Assembly (NCBI GenBank): GCA_037176845.1
Contig: JAYKXP010000132.1
Location: 62,001-126,000 of the forward strand
Length of the DNA: 64,000 nucleotides
Reading direction: 5' to 3'
Origin: Paramarasmius palmivorus
Lineage: Eukaryota; Basidiomycota; Agaricomycetes; Agaricales; Marasmiaceae
This document shows, in pieces, positions 25,301 through 39,137 of the stretch. The notes below the pieces were generated by a model, which ran no database searches, was not told the DNA's origin, and saw nothing but the letters and a program-made list of their open reading frames with translations. Position 1 is the stretch's first letter. Each line of letters starts with the position of its first letter. The position numbers were made by a program, and so were the translations under genes.

Positions 25301-26119
25301 AGAGATACCCGCAGACGAAAGAGCTGTCGAGACGCATAGAGTCTGTGGCGGAGACCAGGAGCAAAATCGACGAGGCTCGCGAAGTGATCCAGAAATTCAA
25401 AGAATGTAAAGGTGACGAGCGGCGTTCAATACGTGACGGAAGACCTCGTTTGGCTCGGGACAGGGCTCCAGATCTAGGATTATTCAATAGATTTGGCCTG
25501 GTGAAAGATGTGGAAGCGCTAGGGAGATAAGTGCCACGGTCACGGTTTGTAGTAGCCCGGAATGCATATCAGTTTTCCCCATTATCTGATGATACTTGAA
25601 GCGAAACAAACAGGACACCACGAACAATAACCTAAATTCTTTCACGAGACCTCGGACTACAATGTACATCAACAAATATAACATATATCGTCAAAGTCTC
25701 TGCAACGTTTCAGAGACATGATTGAGATTCAAGCGGAAAGTTGGAAGATGTACGTTACTATGGGGGAGGAATGATGTAGCGAGGAGTCTCTATTCATTCG
25801 TAGGAAACAACAAATGGTTTGATGATTCTAGAACTGGATCAGATTGCGACTCTGGTCGCAGTAAGGATTCGAAAGGCTCTATGAGAGCGTCTGCTTCATC
25901 GGCAAAAATTCCATGCGGAAGGTTGTAGTGCGTGAACGTCTTCCCTTGAACTGATCGACACGGCTTACCTATAGCAGCCGAGCGAGGTAGAATGGAAGAG
26001 ATACAACCCTGGCTGTGATCCTGCAGTTCCATCACTATGAAAACAACACGCAAACGGGTATTATTATCCTATAAAGACAACATTATTGGCGTCCGAATCT
26101 GTCTTTTAAGTCCATCTCA

Positions 26120-27443
26120 TCATCCAGACGAATTGTCCCCCGGCAGGCTGTTGGTGGTATCGGAACCGTGCTCGTGTATGGTCTCCGCCGCTGCACGCAT
26201 CGAGGTAATTTCACTCCCCACGTCGTTCAATGCAACGCCCAGCGTAACCCTTACAATGATATTCCCTATGTAACAGCCTTTAGTACGTGCATTAAGGACG
26301 AAAACATACACTAACCGATATAGAAGGCCACGCATGAAGGAGAAAATCCCCAGCTGAAGCCTCAGCTACAGTATCCCCCATTGGCATTGAGTCAATCCTT
26401 CGGACTCCAAATAAAATGGTAACTGTGACAAGGAATATTGAGTAGAGTATCCCAGACTCAACTTGCCTGCAAGGTGAATTTAGTGCAAGTAGTGGGAAGG
26501 AGAGAAATGAACCTCTACGTTGCTGCGATTACGGTCCTATACATGTTTCGAGATTTACTACCCACGTCCAAACTCAATTGACGGCAGGTCATGAATATTC
26601 GAAACGCTATATAAGAAGCAAATCGTCATTGGTACTCCATATCAATAAGTAGATGGTCGGGAATGGCACACCCATCAATGACGAAAGAAAGATATTGTAG
26701 GCCGCGATGATCCCTGCAGCTACCGAGGGTGTGATAAAAGTAATTTCAGGATTCTGACCGCAAAAAGCACCATTGATGCAACTGAATGCGAACGCATATG
26801 AGTGTGCAGCTACAAAACAATCCGAGACGTACTATGCACACCAAGATACACGACTAGAGGGAAAAGTATAACTTTCCAGCGCCGGCCCCAGACTGTATAA
26901 CAACGCCATAGCTATGGAGTATCGGATGAGCGAAGAGCTATGCACATATTCATGTGACTTACAAGGATGGCATCAGCTATTGCGCTGGAGTAATTACCGT
27001 TATTAAATTGAGTACGAACACTAGCTTTGATTCTGACCTGCAAACGATGCGAAGCTCGTTACTAATCGTCCGCAGCTCCTGTTGGGTCCCCGAATTCCAA
27101 GCAGAGAGCATACAGCTATATCTCGATATCAGCATTGTTGCCATATTAAAACTCGGAAAACGTACGTGGAACACGCCATCGAAATGTCCACAACAGTGTT
27201 TAGAACCAATGAGGCTGACGCAAGGACGAAGAGTAGGACATTAGCGAGTAAATGGTATCTGTAAGATTGCTTTTTCCGCTCCAATAGGATATGTGTACAG
27301 ATTGCAAACAACACGAGATAGACACCTTTGGTACACGGAAATACATTAGTAATCAGCACAATGTCAGAGAAAACTTGAAGCTCACCATAGATGAGGAATG
27401 ATACTGCAGTCAACAAAATGTAGTACAAGGAAGGATCGAGCAT
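26120..27443 (-). CDS. 7-TM-like basidiomycete membrane protein, possibly frameshifted
   Basis: Exons on the minus strand: 27443-27386, 27325-27166 and from 27121. They encode membrane segments such as YYILLTAVSFLIYGVYLVL and LLANVLLFVLASASLVLNT. Further downstream come DAILLWRCYTVWGRRWKV and the C-terminal NIIVRVTLGVALNDV, in the order seen in a large agaric membrane family (the RCYxVW and IIVRVxLG motifs). Between exon 3 and the RCYTVW exon, near 26985, the frame changes by one base and a TAG appears; no GT-AG intron repairs it. A TATATA box lies about 55 nt upstream of the ATG. Stop taken at 26120. Function unknown. Confidence 0.6.
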
Positions 27444-27491
27444 CTTGATTTTGGTTTTGGAGTTGTGGGCAATAACGGATGAACCTAGGTC

Positions 27492-27501
27492 GATATATAA
27501 G
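27492..27501 (-). promoter_or_regulatory. TATA box of the 7-TM-like gene
   Basis: On the minus strand CTTATATATC lies about 50-58 nt upstream of the ATG at 27443. Confidence 0.5.
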
Positions 27502-28790
27502 GTTCATACTAGGGCCGAGCTTTGGCACCGGTGAGATTATGCGCCGGGTTCCCAAAGATCGTCGAATACATGATCCTCCCGTGTGAGGGAGTGAATCAAA
27601 GAGGGAGAATGTGGGGTCATAGTAAGTGCAAACCAATGAGAAGCGCTACCGAAACGTTCGTGCAAGCTGTTGAAGATATCGATGTCATTAATCAGTCCAT
27701 TGTGACATTTCGTATCGAGAAGAAATGACCATACTGGAGGGATAGTAAACAAAGCCCTTTGTAACATACTTTGTGTTGACCCCGGACCACACAAAACTTG
27801 TTGACAACTACTCCGGTAAGAGATGATGTAACGTGCTCAAGTGACTCCTAGAACACAGAAAATGGTGTGATGTGTCCACCAGCTGGAAAGCGCAACCTTA
27901 ACGGAAGCTAGCGGCACAATACGCCGTTTTGTAATCCATTCGTGTCGCGTATGTAGTCAATATGTAGCAATGGGAGTTTTGTGTAGGTCATCGTTGGACA
28001 GCTTGAACGCAAGGAGTTTGTCGACGGAGGCTGATGTCCAAACCTTAGAGTATACCATTAGTGGTAATCGACGATTGAGTTAAGTAGTACACATACCCTT
28101 GTCGGGAACCTTTCTGCCAGCGAATTCACCCTGGACACAACGGAGAGACATGGATATATTTGGGTTTGAGTGGTCAATTCCATACCAACAATGATCTGAA
28201 GGAACTCGTGTTGCTTTCAACCTCGCGCGACCTTTGAATGTGGTGGGCGCAAGCGAGCAATTAGCGAATACGGTTGCTCGGCAATATTAACCCTAACCCT
28301 ATCTACCACCTAGTCGGATCCGAAGTTGTAGCACGTGGCCCCCTCTCTAACCACCTACTTCCAAACTGCCTGAGAATCGTCTGGGAACCGTGCTCGTACT
28401 TGCAAATCTAGATATCTTGTCTCCGAATCGTCTGTAACCTCTCGCTGATGGTCGTAGCTTTAGATTTGCCCAATTAAGTCATATATACCGCCCACAGTAG
28501 TATGGTCTGTGCATATGGGAGTCAATATACGGTTCTGTTAACTCAAGAAGATAATCCAACTTCGATCTTGCTGTCTTCAAGTCGGGCGTCTTGCCTGATC
28601 GTGGCCATGTAGTATGTCACGGTATACTTGTCATGTTCAACGCCAAGCTTGTTTATACAAAGTAATTGATACACAATTCGAAACTTCCATTTGGCTACTG
28701 GGGATATACGAGCTAAACAGATTAGCTGCTCTATGCAAAACAATCAGCTCGTAAACCCTGAGGCTAGAGAAGTGAAGCCGACATACCAGA
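27500..28790. other. No gene recognised
   Basis: Short open frames only. A CCCTAACCCT telomere-like dimer lies at 28289-28300. Confidence 0.4.
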
Positions 28791-28801
28791 ATAATGGCTG
28801 C

Positions 28802-29598
<797 letters not shown>

Positions 29599-29653
29599 TT
29601 CGATGAGTTCTGAGAGCTAGGTGCTGCTGTAACTCTGCATTTCATTGCCTTGC

Positions 29654-29660
29654 TTTTATA
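29654..29660 (-). promoter_or_regulatory. TATA box of the intact xylanase
   Basis: TATAAAA on the minus strand, about 56 nt upstream of the ATG at 29598. Confidence 0.55.
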
Positions 29661-29669
29661 CTAGTGCTA

Positions 29670-30400
29670 CCAGGAACGGGCGGCCGAGTACTGTGATGGT
29701 TGAGCTCCACTCCACCCGGAATATGTTTACCCACAAGGTGATGTGGTAAGGAAAAACGTCGGTGGGAAGGAACAACGACATCATCAAATCGGCCTGTGTC
29801 GGCTGCAGACCGAGCGTATTTTTGAAAGCGGGAGTGAGGTGGCAAAAGGCTCATCGTCAGAGGTGTTTATGAGGCGACGAGGGCACCTCTGGATGTCCAA
29901 CGCGTGCAAGCACGAGAAAACTTGAATGCATTTATGGCCCCATCCCGATGTCCAGGGAGCGTCGAAGAGTGCCAAATGCGGATAGACACGCGTCCCACAC
30001 GCGTACGAGGAACTGTTGTATGATCCAATTGCAAATCGCACCAGCACAGGAAATAAGGCTTAAAGCCTGACGTTGCCTTGACAAAGGCAACGCCATCGGA
30101 TAATTGACGGTATCAGTCAAACTTCTGTATGACGACTGAACATCATTGGAGCTCGGAAGTGTGACTCGAGAAGAACTAGTTATAGTTCATTGTTGGAGTG
30201 GGAAAGATAGCCGCAGCATGTCGCGATTGTGGCATTAACAGAGTACAGGTGAAGAACATAGTTTACAACGCCGGTATATCCCCAGTATAACGCCAACTAC
30301 AGCTAGGATCCGTGGATTGAGAAGGGGTGCGATGGAGGCGGGTTCTACTCTGGGTGCGTCGTGAAGAGCGAGTACGCGTGAGAGCTACCATCGGGTAGAG
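29670..30400. other. No gene recognised
   Basis: Nothing convincing between the xylanase promoter and the start of duplicated block A. Confidence 0.35.
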
Positions 30401-33400
30401 CCTTTCGGGTGTTCAATGCGTAGTCAGCCATTCTAGGCTTGCTCGAAGCGAAATGCGGGAATACATGAGGAGTTTTGACACAACGGAGAAAGTGTGCTAG
30501 CGGAATTGGACTGCAACTGTATTAGCCAAGGACAGTACAATCCCGAGATCCTCCTGCTTGCCTCCTCCACCGCTTCGTTGAATTGGCTTCGATAATAAAT
30601 GCTGGCCAGTACACAGAACACGATCCCGATGTGAAGTTCCGGCTCGGAGAACCGTGATCCTAAGATAGTGACAGAAGCCATACTATCCCCGTGCAGCTGG
30701 CAGCGTTGGTGGTTCGTGTGACTGGTTTAACCAGTCACAGACAGGAAAGGCGGAGTGACCACTGGCGACGGTGATACGTGCAGTGGAGAGTAGATGCCAA
30801 ATACCAAAAACGGTACAGCATCCCGTGATGGAACGGTTGCAAATAGGGACATATCTAATATCCTGACCCAAGCAGGTCCGGGACAGATGCTGCTTCCATC
30901 TAGGTGTCGCATGTTGAAGATACACCGACGAATGTCGAGGTACCAAGTACCGGAGCGTACTGAAGTCATTCCAGCCCTATTCTGCGATAACAGTCTTCAT
31001 AGTGCCGGAAGAATTGACCGTAACCGAAGGAACAATGATATCTAGCGTAAAAAGGATGCGAATCGTAAGCAAAGGTCGCATCGTGAAGAAAGAAGGTACT
31101 TACCACGTGCAGATATAGCAGCATGCGTTGTTCCAAATTAACCTCGTCTCAAAGCGCTACTCACATCCAGGTGTCGACAATGTGGAAAGCGTACACCACC
31201 AGTATGAGCGCGTGTAACCTCGAGACACCTCGTTGGAAGAATAGAGATACGCCAACGATTGTCGGGGTGTCAAGTACCAGACCGTACGTGAACTTCCGTC
31301 GTACTATGCTCAGAACCTTGAAGGAATTGACCGTAAGTGAAGGCAATACCTGGATGTTGATCATGAACAACGATGTCCCCATGGCGCATGAACGTACTCA
31401 CCATAATCTGATACAATTTCTTGATTCTGTTTCTTTTCCCAAAGCCGGAAAAGGGGCGGTAGGGCAAGCTCAAAAGCTTCAAGTTGATGGTTGACCAAGG
31501 GAGGCAGTCCTGACCATGTATGAAAGCAGCCTTTCGGGGCTTGCTTGAAGCGCGTTTTAGGAATACAACAAGGGATTCGATGGAACGGAGAGTGTGTGTT
31601 AGTAGCAGTGGACTGCAACTGTATTGACCAAGAACAATACAATCCCGAGGTCTTCCTGCAAATGGGCTTCGATAATAAACACCGGCTAGTGCACAGAGTC
31701 GAATCCCAATGTGAAGTTCTGGCTCGGAGAACCGTATCCCAAAATAGTTGCAGAAGCCATACTATCTCCGTGCATCTGGCAGCATCGGTGGCTCGTGCGA
31801 CTGGATAAGGAACGGGGGAGGATGAAGCAGCGATGGAAGGGACGTGATCGTTATCGAGGACGAACACGTCTGGCGGAGTGATACCAAGGGTAAGGCATCC
31901 GTCCGTTTATGGCAACCTTTGGACTTTGAGGATAACTATTGTCACTGGTGACGCCAGAGAGAACGTATAATGTGAGGAGAAGCCTGCGGTTGTGATGGGA
32001 GGTAACGGAGAAGATGGATGGTCAAGGCCCCACGCGGGCGCATTCCCAAGAGTACTGCATTCCCTAGCACTTTGGTCGCTGTTGCAGCTGTGGGATAGTG
32101 AACACCATATACAGCATACGCTGTTCCCAACCGAACTGTTCCTAAGTGCTGTTCCCGAACATGCGGACAGTATACAGCACCGTTGCGAGCATGCATAATA
32201 ATAAGGCGCTGTCGGGAGATATGCCAACCAGGGTCAAGCCGGTCAAGGCAGGCGTACGCAACTACCGCCTGGAATAGTGCTCGGTCTCGAAGGAATTGTC
32301 TGGAAGTGAAGGAGCAGCCGTGTCTCGGAGATACCTAGCGTAAAAGGATGATAATAGTAAGCAAAAACCATTTCGTGAAGCAGGAGTGTACTTACCATAA
32401 ACTGACACAATCCATGGTTTTGGCTCTTGCAGAAGACTATCCAACTGGCGACGGTGCATGCCCAAGTAAGGACATAAGAGTTTGATGACCCGAAATTCCA
32501 AAGCTGAAAGAATTCATCCTTGTGTACAGGTGATTCCGCATAGATGGAATATAGTGCGTGTTGAACGGAGATCGAGGTACTCCCTGAAAGCTAAACACAG
32601 ACATTAGCCAATCGCAAGGGTTGAAGAACTGAAGACGTGCTCACCACCAGACCGACCCTTCATCCAACGAAACAAACTCCTGGCGTATCACATGGGTTCC
32701 AGCTAGCGTCGTTACCAACGAAGCACCCTCGACATGGACACTTGGGATTGCCGAAATGAGCCTTATCCAACCTCTCACTGTAGCCCCAGTGCTGAAGACG
32801 CGCTCCAAGGGCGGAAGGGCAGGATGATTGGATCGACTGCAGCACAAGAATGAGACATGCTGCGAGGTACATCACTCGAGGAGTTGATTCTGGCGGCGTT
32901 TGGGAGTGGATAGAACCCAGGATGAGCGAACGAAGAGGTATTGATCTTGATCTCGGCGCTGTCCCATGTCGTGAGCTTAAGGTAGAGGTAAGAACACCTA
33001 AATCGAAACGTTGAGCTAGAGAAAACAACAGAACGCTGAAGTGGAGCTTACCACTATACGTGTAGGCTCTTCTGTGAGCCTAATACCGTATGAGACATAC
33101 GGCATTCCACTGCTGGAAAAGTGAAAGGATAGCGGGAACGGCCACAAAGAACTTTCTATCCCAAACCCCAACGTCTCTCTCTCCGTCTTCATCCTACCAC
33201 GCCAAGGAGAGCATTCATTGCGACCGAACGACCAGCTCTCGTTTTCCGTTCGACTAAGAAAGAGTCTCAGGCTCAAAGCACTTCTCCGCGAGAACAAGAA
33301 CGCCTATTCGAACGTTTAGGATGGCCGAGAGTAGACGGTTGGGAGATGGTGTACGTGAAATGAGTCTCGGGGCGCGGGTGCATAGGTCAAAGACGGCGAG

Positions 33401-34170
33401 CTATGAATAGTATGGTCAGTTCCAAGTCACCGTTATCTCGATACGAAACGATGACGAACTACACACTTTGGCTCCGTCGAATGACAAAGGCAATTCCCCG
33501 TTGCTACCCGATTTCTCTTCACCTCACAAGGAGACCAAACTGCCCAACGACCGAAAGGCTACATAGCGATAACCCCAACTCCCAACTCTCCTTGACGAAA
33601 AACAGAAGAATTATCGCACTAAACTTGACCTGGAACGTAGCGTTCAATCCATAGGTGAAGCGAAGGAAGGAAGCTGCAGGGACTGCATTTTTTCCGACAA
33701 CGGTGATGCGCATGAATGGAAACCGAAAAGGGTATAGGGTAGTCATGGTACGACCGCATTGGCCTCGGAGGGGATTGGTTAAGGCCTCTCGGGTGTGGAG
33801 AGACGGGGGGTTGACGTTGAGGAAAGGTAAGGTTCCGATGGAAGTAGAGAGGTGTTCTGTTATTCTCTACAGTATTTCTTTCCTCCTAGACCCCATGTGC
33901 GAAATGTTGGGTAGCGGCCGGGAGCTGGTCGGTGTCGAGGTTCCGCTGTAACGACGCTCGTTCAGAGAGAGAGGTGTTGCATGGGAGACGGAACGGACGT
34001 ATGGATGACATGGAAGCTTCGTGTACGCTCAATTGAGCATACACAAGTCAATATTACGATGGTGAAGACATGAAAAGAGACAGAAAGAAAAGTAAGAAAG
34101 GGAGCGTACTGTACGATGGTTGACAAGCAAACTCGGTTCCCACGCAATCCCAGAAAAAAACGCAATTAGG
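30400..34170 (+). repeat. Duplicated block A (partner of 48800-54060)
   Basis: Same orientation and order as block B. Clear matches include 32247-32760 with 50447-51010, 33000-33120 with 51413-51590, 33170-33350 with 51640-51810, 33650-33740 with 52525-52680, and 34090-34150 with 53985-54060. Inside the block an older tandem unit of about 1 kb can be seen: the sequence around CNCIDQEQYNPE occurs at 31615 and, decayed, near 30520, and again in block B at 50075. Splice-like sites (GTAAGTAC on the minus strand) recur at 31101, 31404 and 32391. The original genes are too eroded to name; some minus-strand pieces (LHALILVVYAFHIVDTW) read like membrane-protein exons. Confidence 0.8.
31361..31867 (-). 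CDS. Open segment in block A, unknown
   Basis: A 168-codon open frame, the longest in the block. The opposite strand here also stays open and carries a motif (CNCIDQEQY) that is conserved in block B, so it is unclear which strand was coding. No family recognised. Confidence 0.2.
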   Translation of the reverse strand: MFVLDNDHVPSIAASSSPVPYPVARATDAARCTEIVWLLQLFWDTVLRARTSHWDSTLCTSRCLLSKPICRKTSGLYCSWSIQLQSTATNTHSPFHRIPCCIPKTRFKQAPKGCFHTWSGLPPLVNHQLEAFELALPPLFRLWEKKQNQEIVSDYGEYVHAPWGHRCS

Positions 34171-34644
34171 AACAGTGGAAACACGATTGCTCCACTATTC
34201 CCGGGCTTCGGGTACAATGCAGACTGCGTTATCAAATATACAGATATTGGAAGAGTGAATGGAGAGAAGACGGAAGCTGCAGGATGTACCTTTAGAGTCT
34301 AGCAACTTAGTTGGCCATGGTGAGGGCGAAGAGAATATGTGCAACTGTAGTTACCTTGATAACACGTGTTGGGTTTCCCACCGATCACCGTTGACAACGT
34401 TGACTCGCCGGCCTTTCAAATTTCATGGCGCATGCAGACCAAATTCAGACTAACATTCCTTTGTCTGCATTAGAGAATCGAAAAAAATATACATTAAATA
34501 CAGGAGTGAACTTCGTGTGGATACTCTGTATCGGGTGACGACGAATGATGAATCTGAGTCTATGAGAAGCACCAAAAGAAATCGCAGGCAAGATGGACCT
34601 TAGGTCTGCCCTGCCCGCGGATTTTACCGGCGAAATACGGGTCG

Positions 34645-35219
34645 TTGGATCAGATGGCCCTGACGCGCCAACTAATTTGTTTGATGGGGTACCTTATAAT
34701 TAGGTCTACTCCTCTTCCACCTGATCACTCTGATGATGACGACTCTACCCCATCCTCTCCGAGAAGTTTTACCTCCACTCTGGAGGTCGCAGACTCAGAC
34801 TGTGTCACTTCGCCTGAGGGGTCTCTGAGAAACCGTCAGCTCGAGGCGAGTCATTTCCTTTACTTTAAATCCACTTTGGCGCTGAATGCTTGGTTTGATA
34901 GCCCGAAACACCTCTGACAGAGACATTCAACACCGCTCCCAGCTCCCCCGTTGAAACCGAGGTTGAAACCGAAGTCGAGCGAGAGAGAAAGAGCTTAAAA
35001 TTGAACCGACTCGATCTCGAGCCTTTTGGCGTATATAACGGAAGGCTGCGCGCACGCGAGATTCGGAAAGGTGATAGTTTTTTGTACATGAATATAGACT
35101 CCCATGAAGCGGAGGCAGAAGACTCGGAAATCCTAACCCTTGCCGATGCCCTGACGAGGCTGAGGCCACGATCGCAATCACCACCTCCGACCATCAAGAT
35201 CTTCGAACGTGAAGCCTGA
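34645..35219 (+). pseudogene. Asp/Ser/Glu-rich orphan, frame broken
   Basis: The first open part (34645-34917) contains PPDHSDDDDSTPSSPRS. A second frame continues with acidic and basic repeats (VETEVETEVERER) and ends EREA at 35219. The frames overlap near 34890 with a one-base shift. The end of the second part (encoding LTLADALTRLRPRSQSPPP) recurs, decayed, at 43015-43140. Not recognised. Confidence 0.35.
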
Positions 35220-36409
35220 GGATTAGGCGAAAGAACAGGAGGATGAATCACAACTCGTAAGTGGAATCCATGTTCAAGTTTATCGAGTATTTGAGGTCAT
35301 ATTAATCTCTGCTTTTTGCAGACACGTAGACGAGTGGCGTTTTTCGCTACGATATATGGCTGTGACCTGTATGCTTACGCCACCGGGGGTGTGATCTGTC
35401 AATTCGCCGCCGACCACGAACTTCGACAGGTTGACAGGTCGACGTATTATTTCGACATAGTATTCCAACGCTTTACCCGAGTCTAGTAATTATCGTATGC
35501 GCTATTATCTGTTTATTTTTAAATCTATAATATAATGTGAAATAAAACATACAGTGATTGAGTACTAATGAGATAGCTATAAGCTATTGCAAGAAAATTA
35601 GTAGAGCAATGAGGGCACAAGCCAAGGCACAAGCGCCTGCTGGCATCAAGCGCCCGCAGCCGTGGGAATTGGGGCATACTATCCGTACCACTTTGGGAAG
35701 GTGATATCACAATAAAGAACGACTCCGGATAAATCCGAACTCGTAAAAATGTCAGGCGCATTGCCCGACCTTTCTAAACGTGTCTGATCAGATAGATCCA
35801 AAACCAAAAGCCTTCGAGCATCAGCCAATCCTGAGGACCCGTCTGACAGACGGATGCCTAGGATACCAAGGGCTTCTTTTCAGAGCCCTACGTTCATTGT
35901 TGGAATAGACCATCATAGTAGGACAATGTACTTTGCATGAGGATACCTATCTACGAACTGATATGAACAGATAGGGTCATGTAGTCAGTCAAGGAATGCA
36001 CAGACATCCCCAAGTCGGTATACTGCCACTTACATACAAGGACCAGTACCTGAAGGTCCCTCGATACTGTAGTTCACCGAAAGAACACCACAGATACATT
36101 CAAGTTCCTCGCGCGGTGGTATGAACATCGAAACCTTTCCCATAACCTCCACCAAGACCTTCAACGACTCGGTCGACGGGGTCGGAAATGTATTTTTGGG
36201 CCCGTGTAAGGCAATGTTTTTAGAATGCAACATCATTTTCCAGATGCTTCCTTGCAGGAGGTAGTTAGATCCAATCGAAATAATTTTCATGAACAACAAA
36301 GACAACGACCGGGCCTTCCCACAAACACCCTGCCGTGTAGTCCGACTCGGAGTCTGAATAGTGTGTACAGTCTTCAAGATGTAGGCCATGTATTTTACTT
36401 GCTCCGTGA

Positions 36410-38340
36410 TCGAAATATCATGGATCCGATGCGTGTATAGATTGATTCCTTCGGAATGTTACAAACTGGCTCCTAGAGAAGACATAGCGTTGGCTATGGA
36501 CCGATGCCTTCGGAATCACCTGTGTTCTCGAAGGTCTTCCGGCCGGAAAAGAGTGTTTAAATGTGTGGGTTCTACTCCAAAGACGCCCTACGCATACTTC
36601 AACCCTCCGACTCGGAACCGATATGAATATGGGCAGTGGGAATACTCACCATGAGTCACGGCGACAATCACTAGTCGATGGGCAATCTTCCCCGCAAGAG
36701 TGACTGGCTGATAATGATGATGGTAGTAATTTTTGGGCAAAGCTCACCGTGCTGATAGTGACATATTGGCTAGAACACCAACTAGTACTTTCGTTAAGAA
36801 ATCGACGAGTATGGGACATATGAGATGTGGTGATGGCAGTGATCCGAGACGCGCCTCCGGGCTATCGGGGTTTGGTTTGTTATTACATTGTTAACGTACA
36901 AAGGGAACACGTGATCATCGACAAAATGTCACTGTGTGACTGTCATTCCTTCACCTCTCTTGTGCTTTTACCATCACCACCACTTCAACCTACGAATTTA
37001 TCCGTGATGCGACTCCTATTTTCAAAATTCCGGGGCACAGAATTGTAACGGTAACTCATTCTCGTTTGGTAGGCCAAGAAGCTTATCTTCAGCGATAGTT
37101 TATGTGACGGTTTATGTCGTCTTGAGTTGACATTCAGAATTGAATGCGCGATACCTCAGGTCAGGATTGATAGTCGTATACTGTAAGGGCTACGCCGCCT
37201 AGGTATTACTCTATCAAAAAAGGCAGCCCTGATGGTTGTGAGCTTTCGCAAGTGATCTCTCGGTTCCTTGCAAAGGCTTCAGCTGTGTCTGTTGGAGGAT
37301 AGCTTATAATGTGAAGGGGATGCCCTCTAGTGCTCAGGAGAGAATATTTGGGCTACACATGTTTGAGGCCGTGTTCGTCATAGTACAGTATCCTCAGCAC
37401 GGCAATGCCAGGGAGACGAACTGGGAATCCGAGACTTTAGCATGGACCAACCTTTGTATGGAGATGGTTCGAAGCCCCAAGGATGAATTTCTGCGGAAAA
37501 TTTTGGTTGATATCAAATCTACATGCCAACATTTCCAGTTCCAACACAATTTCATCTGTCCGTGTCGCCCTATGTTCCCTTGTTCTCTTTTGGACTAGTC
37601 CCACGGATAGCGTTGTGCCCGCCTAGTGCGCCACAACGGTATAGTAGGTGAGCGCTCTCGTTGGGACCCTCTTGTTTGGACGGTACATAGCAGTATGTGA
37701 TCATTCCATCTGATTAACTGGCATCCAAGTTTAGCTTTTCTCGCAGGGGACATCGTTATTGGAACCTTGGAGCTCGATTGTCGAATCTCTGTTGACGGTG
37801 ACCAATCCGTCATATCCATTGACCCGATTTTCATCCTGGAATGGATGGGCGAAGCAGTCCGGCGCCAGATGAAGCTGGTTGTTTCCAGCCGAATTATCAT
37901 GCGTATGCCAAACGGACAAGTCGCAACACCTAACAACTCTGTCTGGTACGAGGTGTATGAAATACGCACTGCCGCAGATGAGGTTGTGACGGAGCTCGGA
38001 AGGAGAGTTATATCTCATCCTCGTTACTGTCTTGGATGCAGGGTCTGGCTCCCACACTCGGGCCCATCCTATTGTTTGCAGCATTTACCCGCCTAGAGAC
38101 TGCGAGTCGGCTGCTTACACTTCCGCAGAATGACGGAGTTTCATAAGCGAGGAAATTTGATTTCTTAGAGATAATTCATTTCTCGAGTAAATGGGTCAAT
38201 TACTTATTTATTTCGGGTCTACAATCCTTTGGGGTTTTCCATAATTCGGTTTCGGCGACTGTATCTCATTACACGTTATGTAGCTTTGCTATCTGTTTTG
38301 ATAAAAGTTTGTTTTGATCCTAAATTCAACCTTTCACACT
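36410..38340 (+). repeat. Duplicated block C (partner of D and E)
   Basis: 36460-36550 matches 41375-41460. 36630-37400 matches 43960-44710. 37600-38340 matches 41680-41745 plus 42308-42990. All are in the same orientation. The order shows that one ancestral unit was duplicated and then lost different parts in each copy. Confidence 0.8.
37735..38096 (+). pseudogene. 5'-truncated paralogue of the orphan gene at 42049
   Basis: It has the last codons of exon 1 (RWDPLVW), the intron and the whole of exon 2 (LVVSSRIIMRMPNGQVA through HCLQH-like end CLQHLPA, stop at 38096). The promoter and about 270 nt of exon 1 are missing relative to 42049-42346. At the junction, sequence found at 41745 in block D is fused directly to sequence found at 42308, with a short shared GCTC. 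Confidence 0.75.
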
Positions 38341-38560
38341 ACATGTATACTTTACGCCTCCTCAGGTTATGCACCGTCCATGAATCTGTATCGTAAAGGC
38401 GCACACGCAAATCCTCGAGTAGGGGACAAAGCCACCTTTTTTCCCTTGTAAGTAGGGTCAAGATACGCGAAATTGACAAGGAAATGAAGATCCCTATCAC
38501 TCCGAAATTGACTTCCTCTGCAAAAGATCAATCTCACGTTTCGGACAGACTTCAACGAGG

Positions 38561-38761
38561 GTGGTCTCGAGATACAATGATGCATCTATGAGTAGATACA
38601 CGCTAAGTGTCCACATAGACAAAGGTATTGCTTTCACAATTCTTAATATCTCGACACCCGAAAAACGCGTAGGATATTGGAATGCCAGGGTCGGACGCGG
38701 TAAGCTTGTGAATGGCGCGTTCCGGAAGGAACATATCTTCGAACTCGAAGACAAACCGTGA
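38561..38761 (+). CDS. Short orphan open frame conserved in part at 44.75 kb
   Basis: Encodes 66 codons including KRVGYWNARVGRGKLVNGAF and EHIFELEDKP. The same DNA is repeated at 44753-44860, where a one-base insertion and changes end the frame early. May be the last exon of a gene. Not recognised. Confidence 0.3.
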   Translation: MVSRYNDASMSRYTLSVHIDKGIAFTILNISTPEKRVGYWNARVGRGKLVNGAFRKEHIFELEDKP

Positions 38762-39137
38762 AATCCAAGTACTGTTCTTGAGAGGCCGAGAGCTTGTCTC
38801 TCTCCAAGTCGGACTAAACTCAAGCTGGGCCTGACGACTCGGAACCTGAGGAACAGGAAGTAGCAACCCCGTTCCAGCTGGGTATCACTGTGGGCGCGGC
38901 GACGGTTGGCATTCAACCATGTGGAGGTTGCCTCCGCCATTTCAACCGAAGATCGAATACCTCGGAGAAATCAAAGAAACGACATCAGATATCAACCCAG
39001 AATCAACCTATCTACGCAAGCTATTTTTTGGTTGACATGTCGGTTGATCTGCGAGCGGTGTTGAGGAATAACTAAGTTCAGTTTTTGTGTACGAAATGAC
39101 ATGTACTAGGTACTCTCTGCTCTCCGAGCTTCTCAAT

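Noticed and set aside
26977..26998. A 21-nt micro-intron in the 7-TM-like gene
   Set aside because: Removing GTAATT...AATAG leaves the wrong phase for the following DAILLWRCY segment, so a one-base frameshift is the simpler reading.
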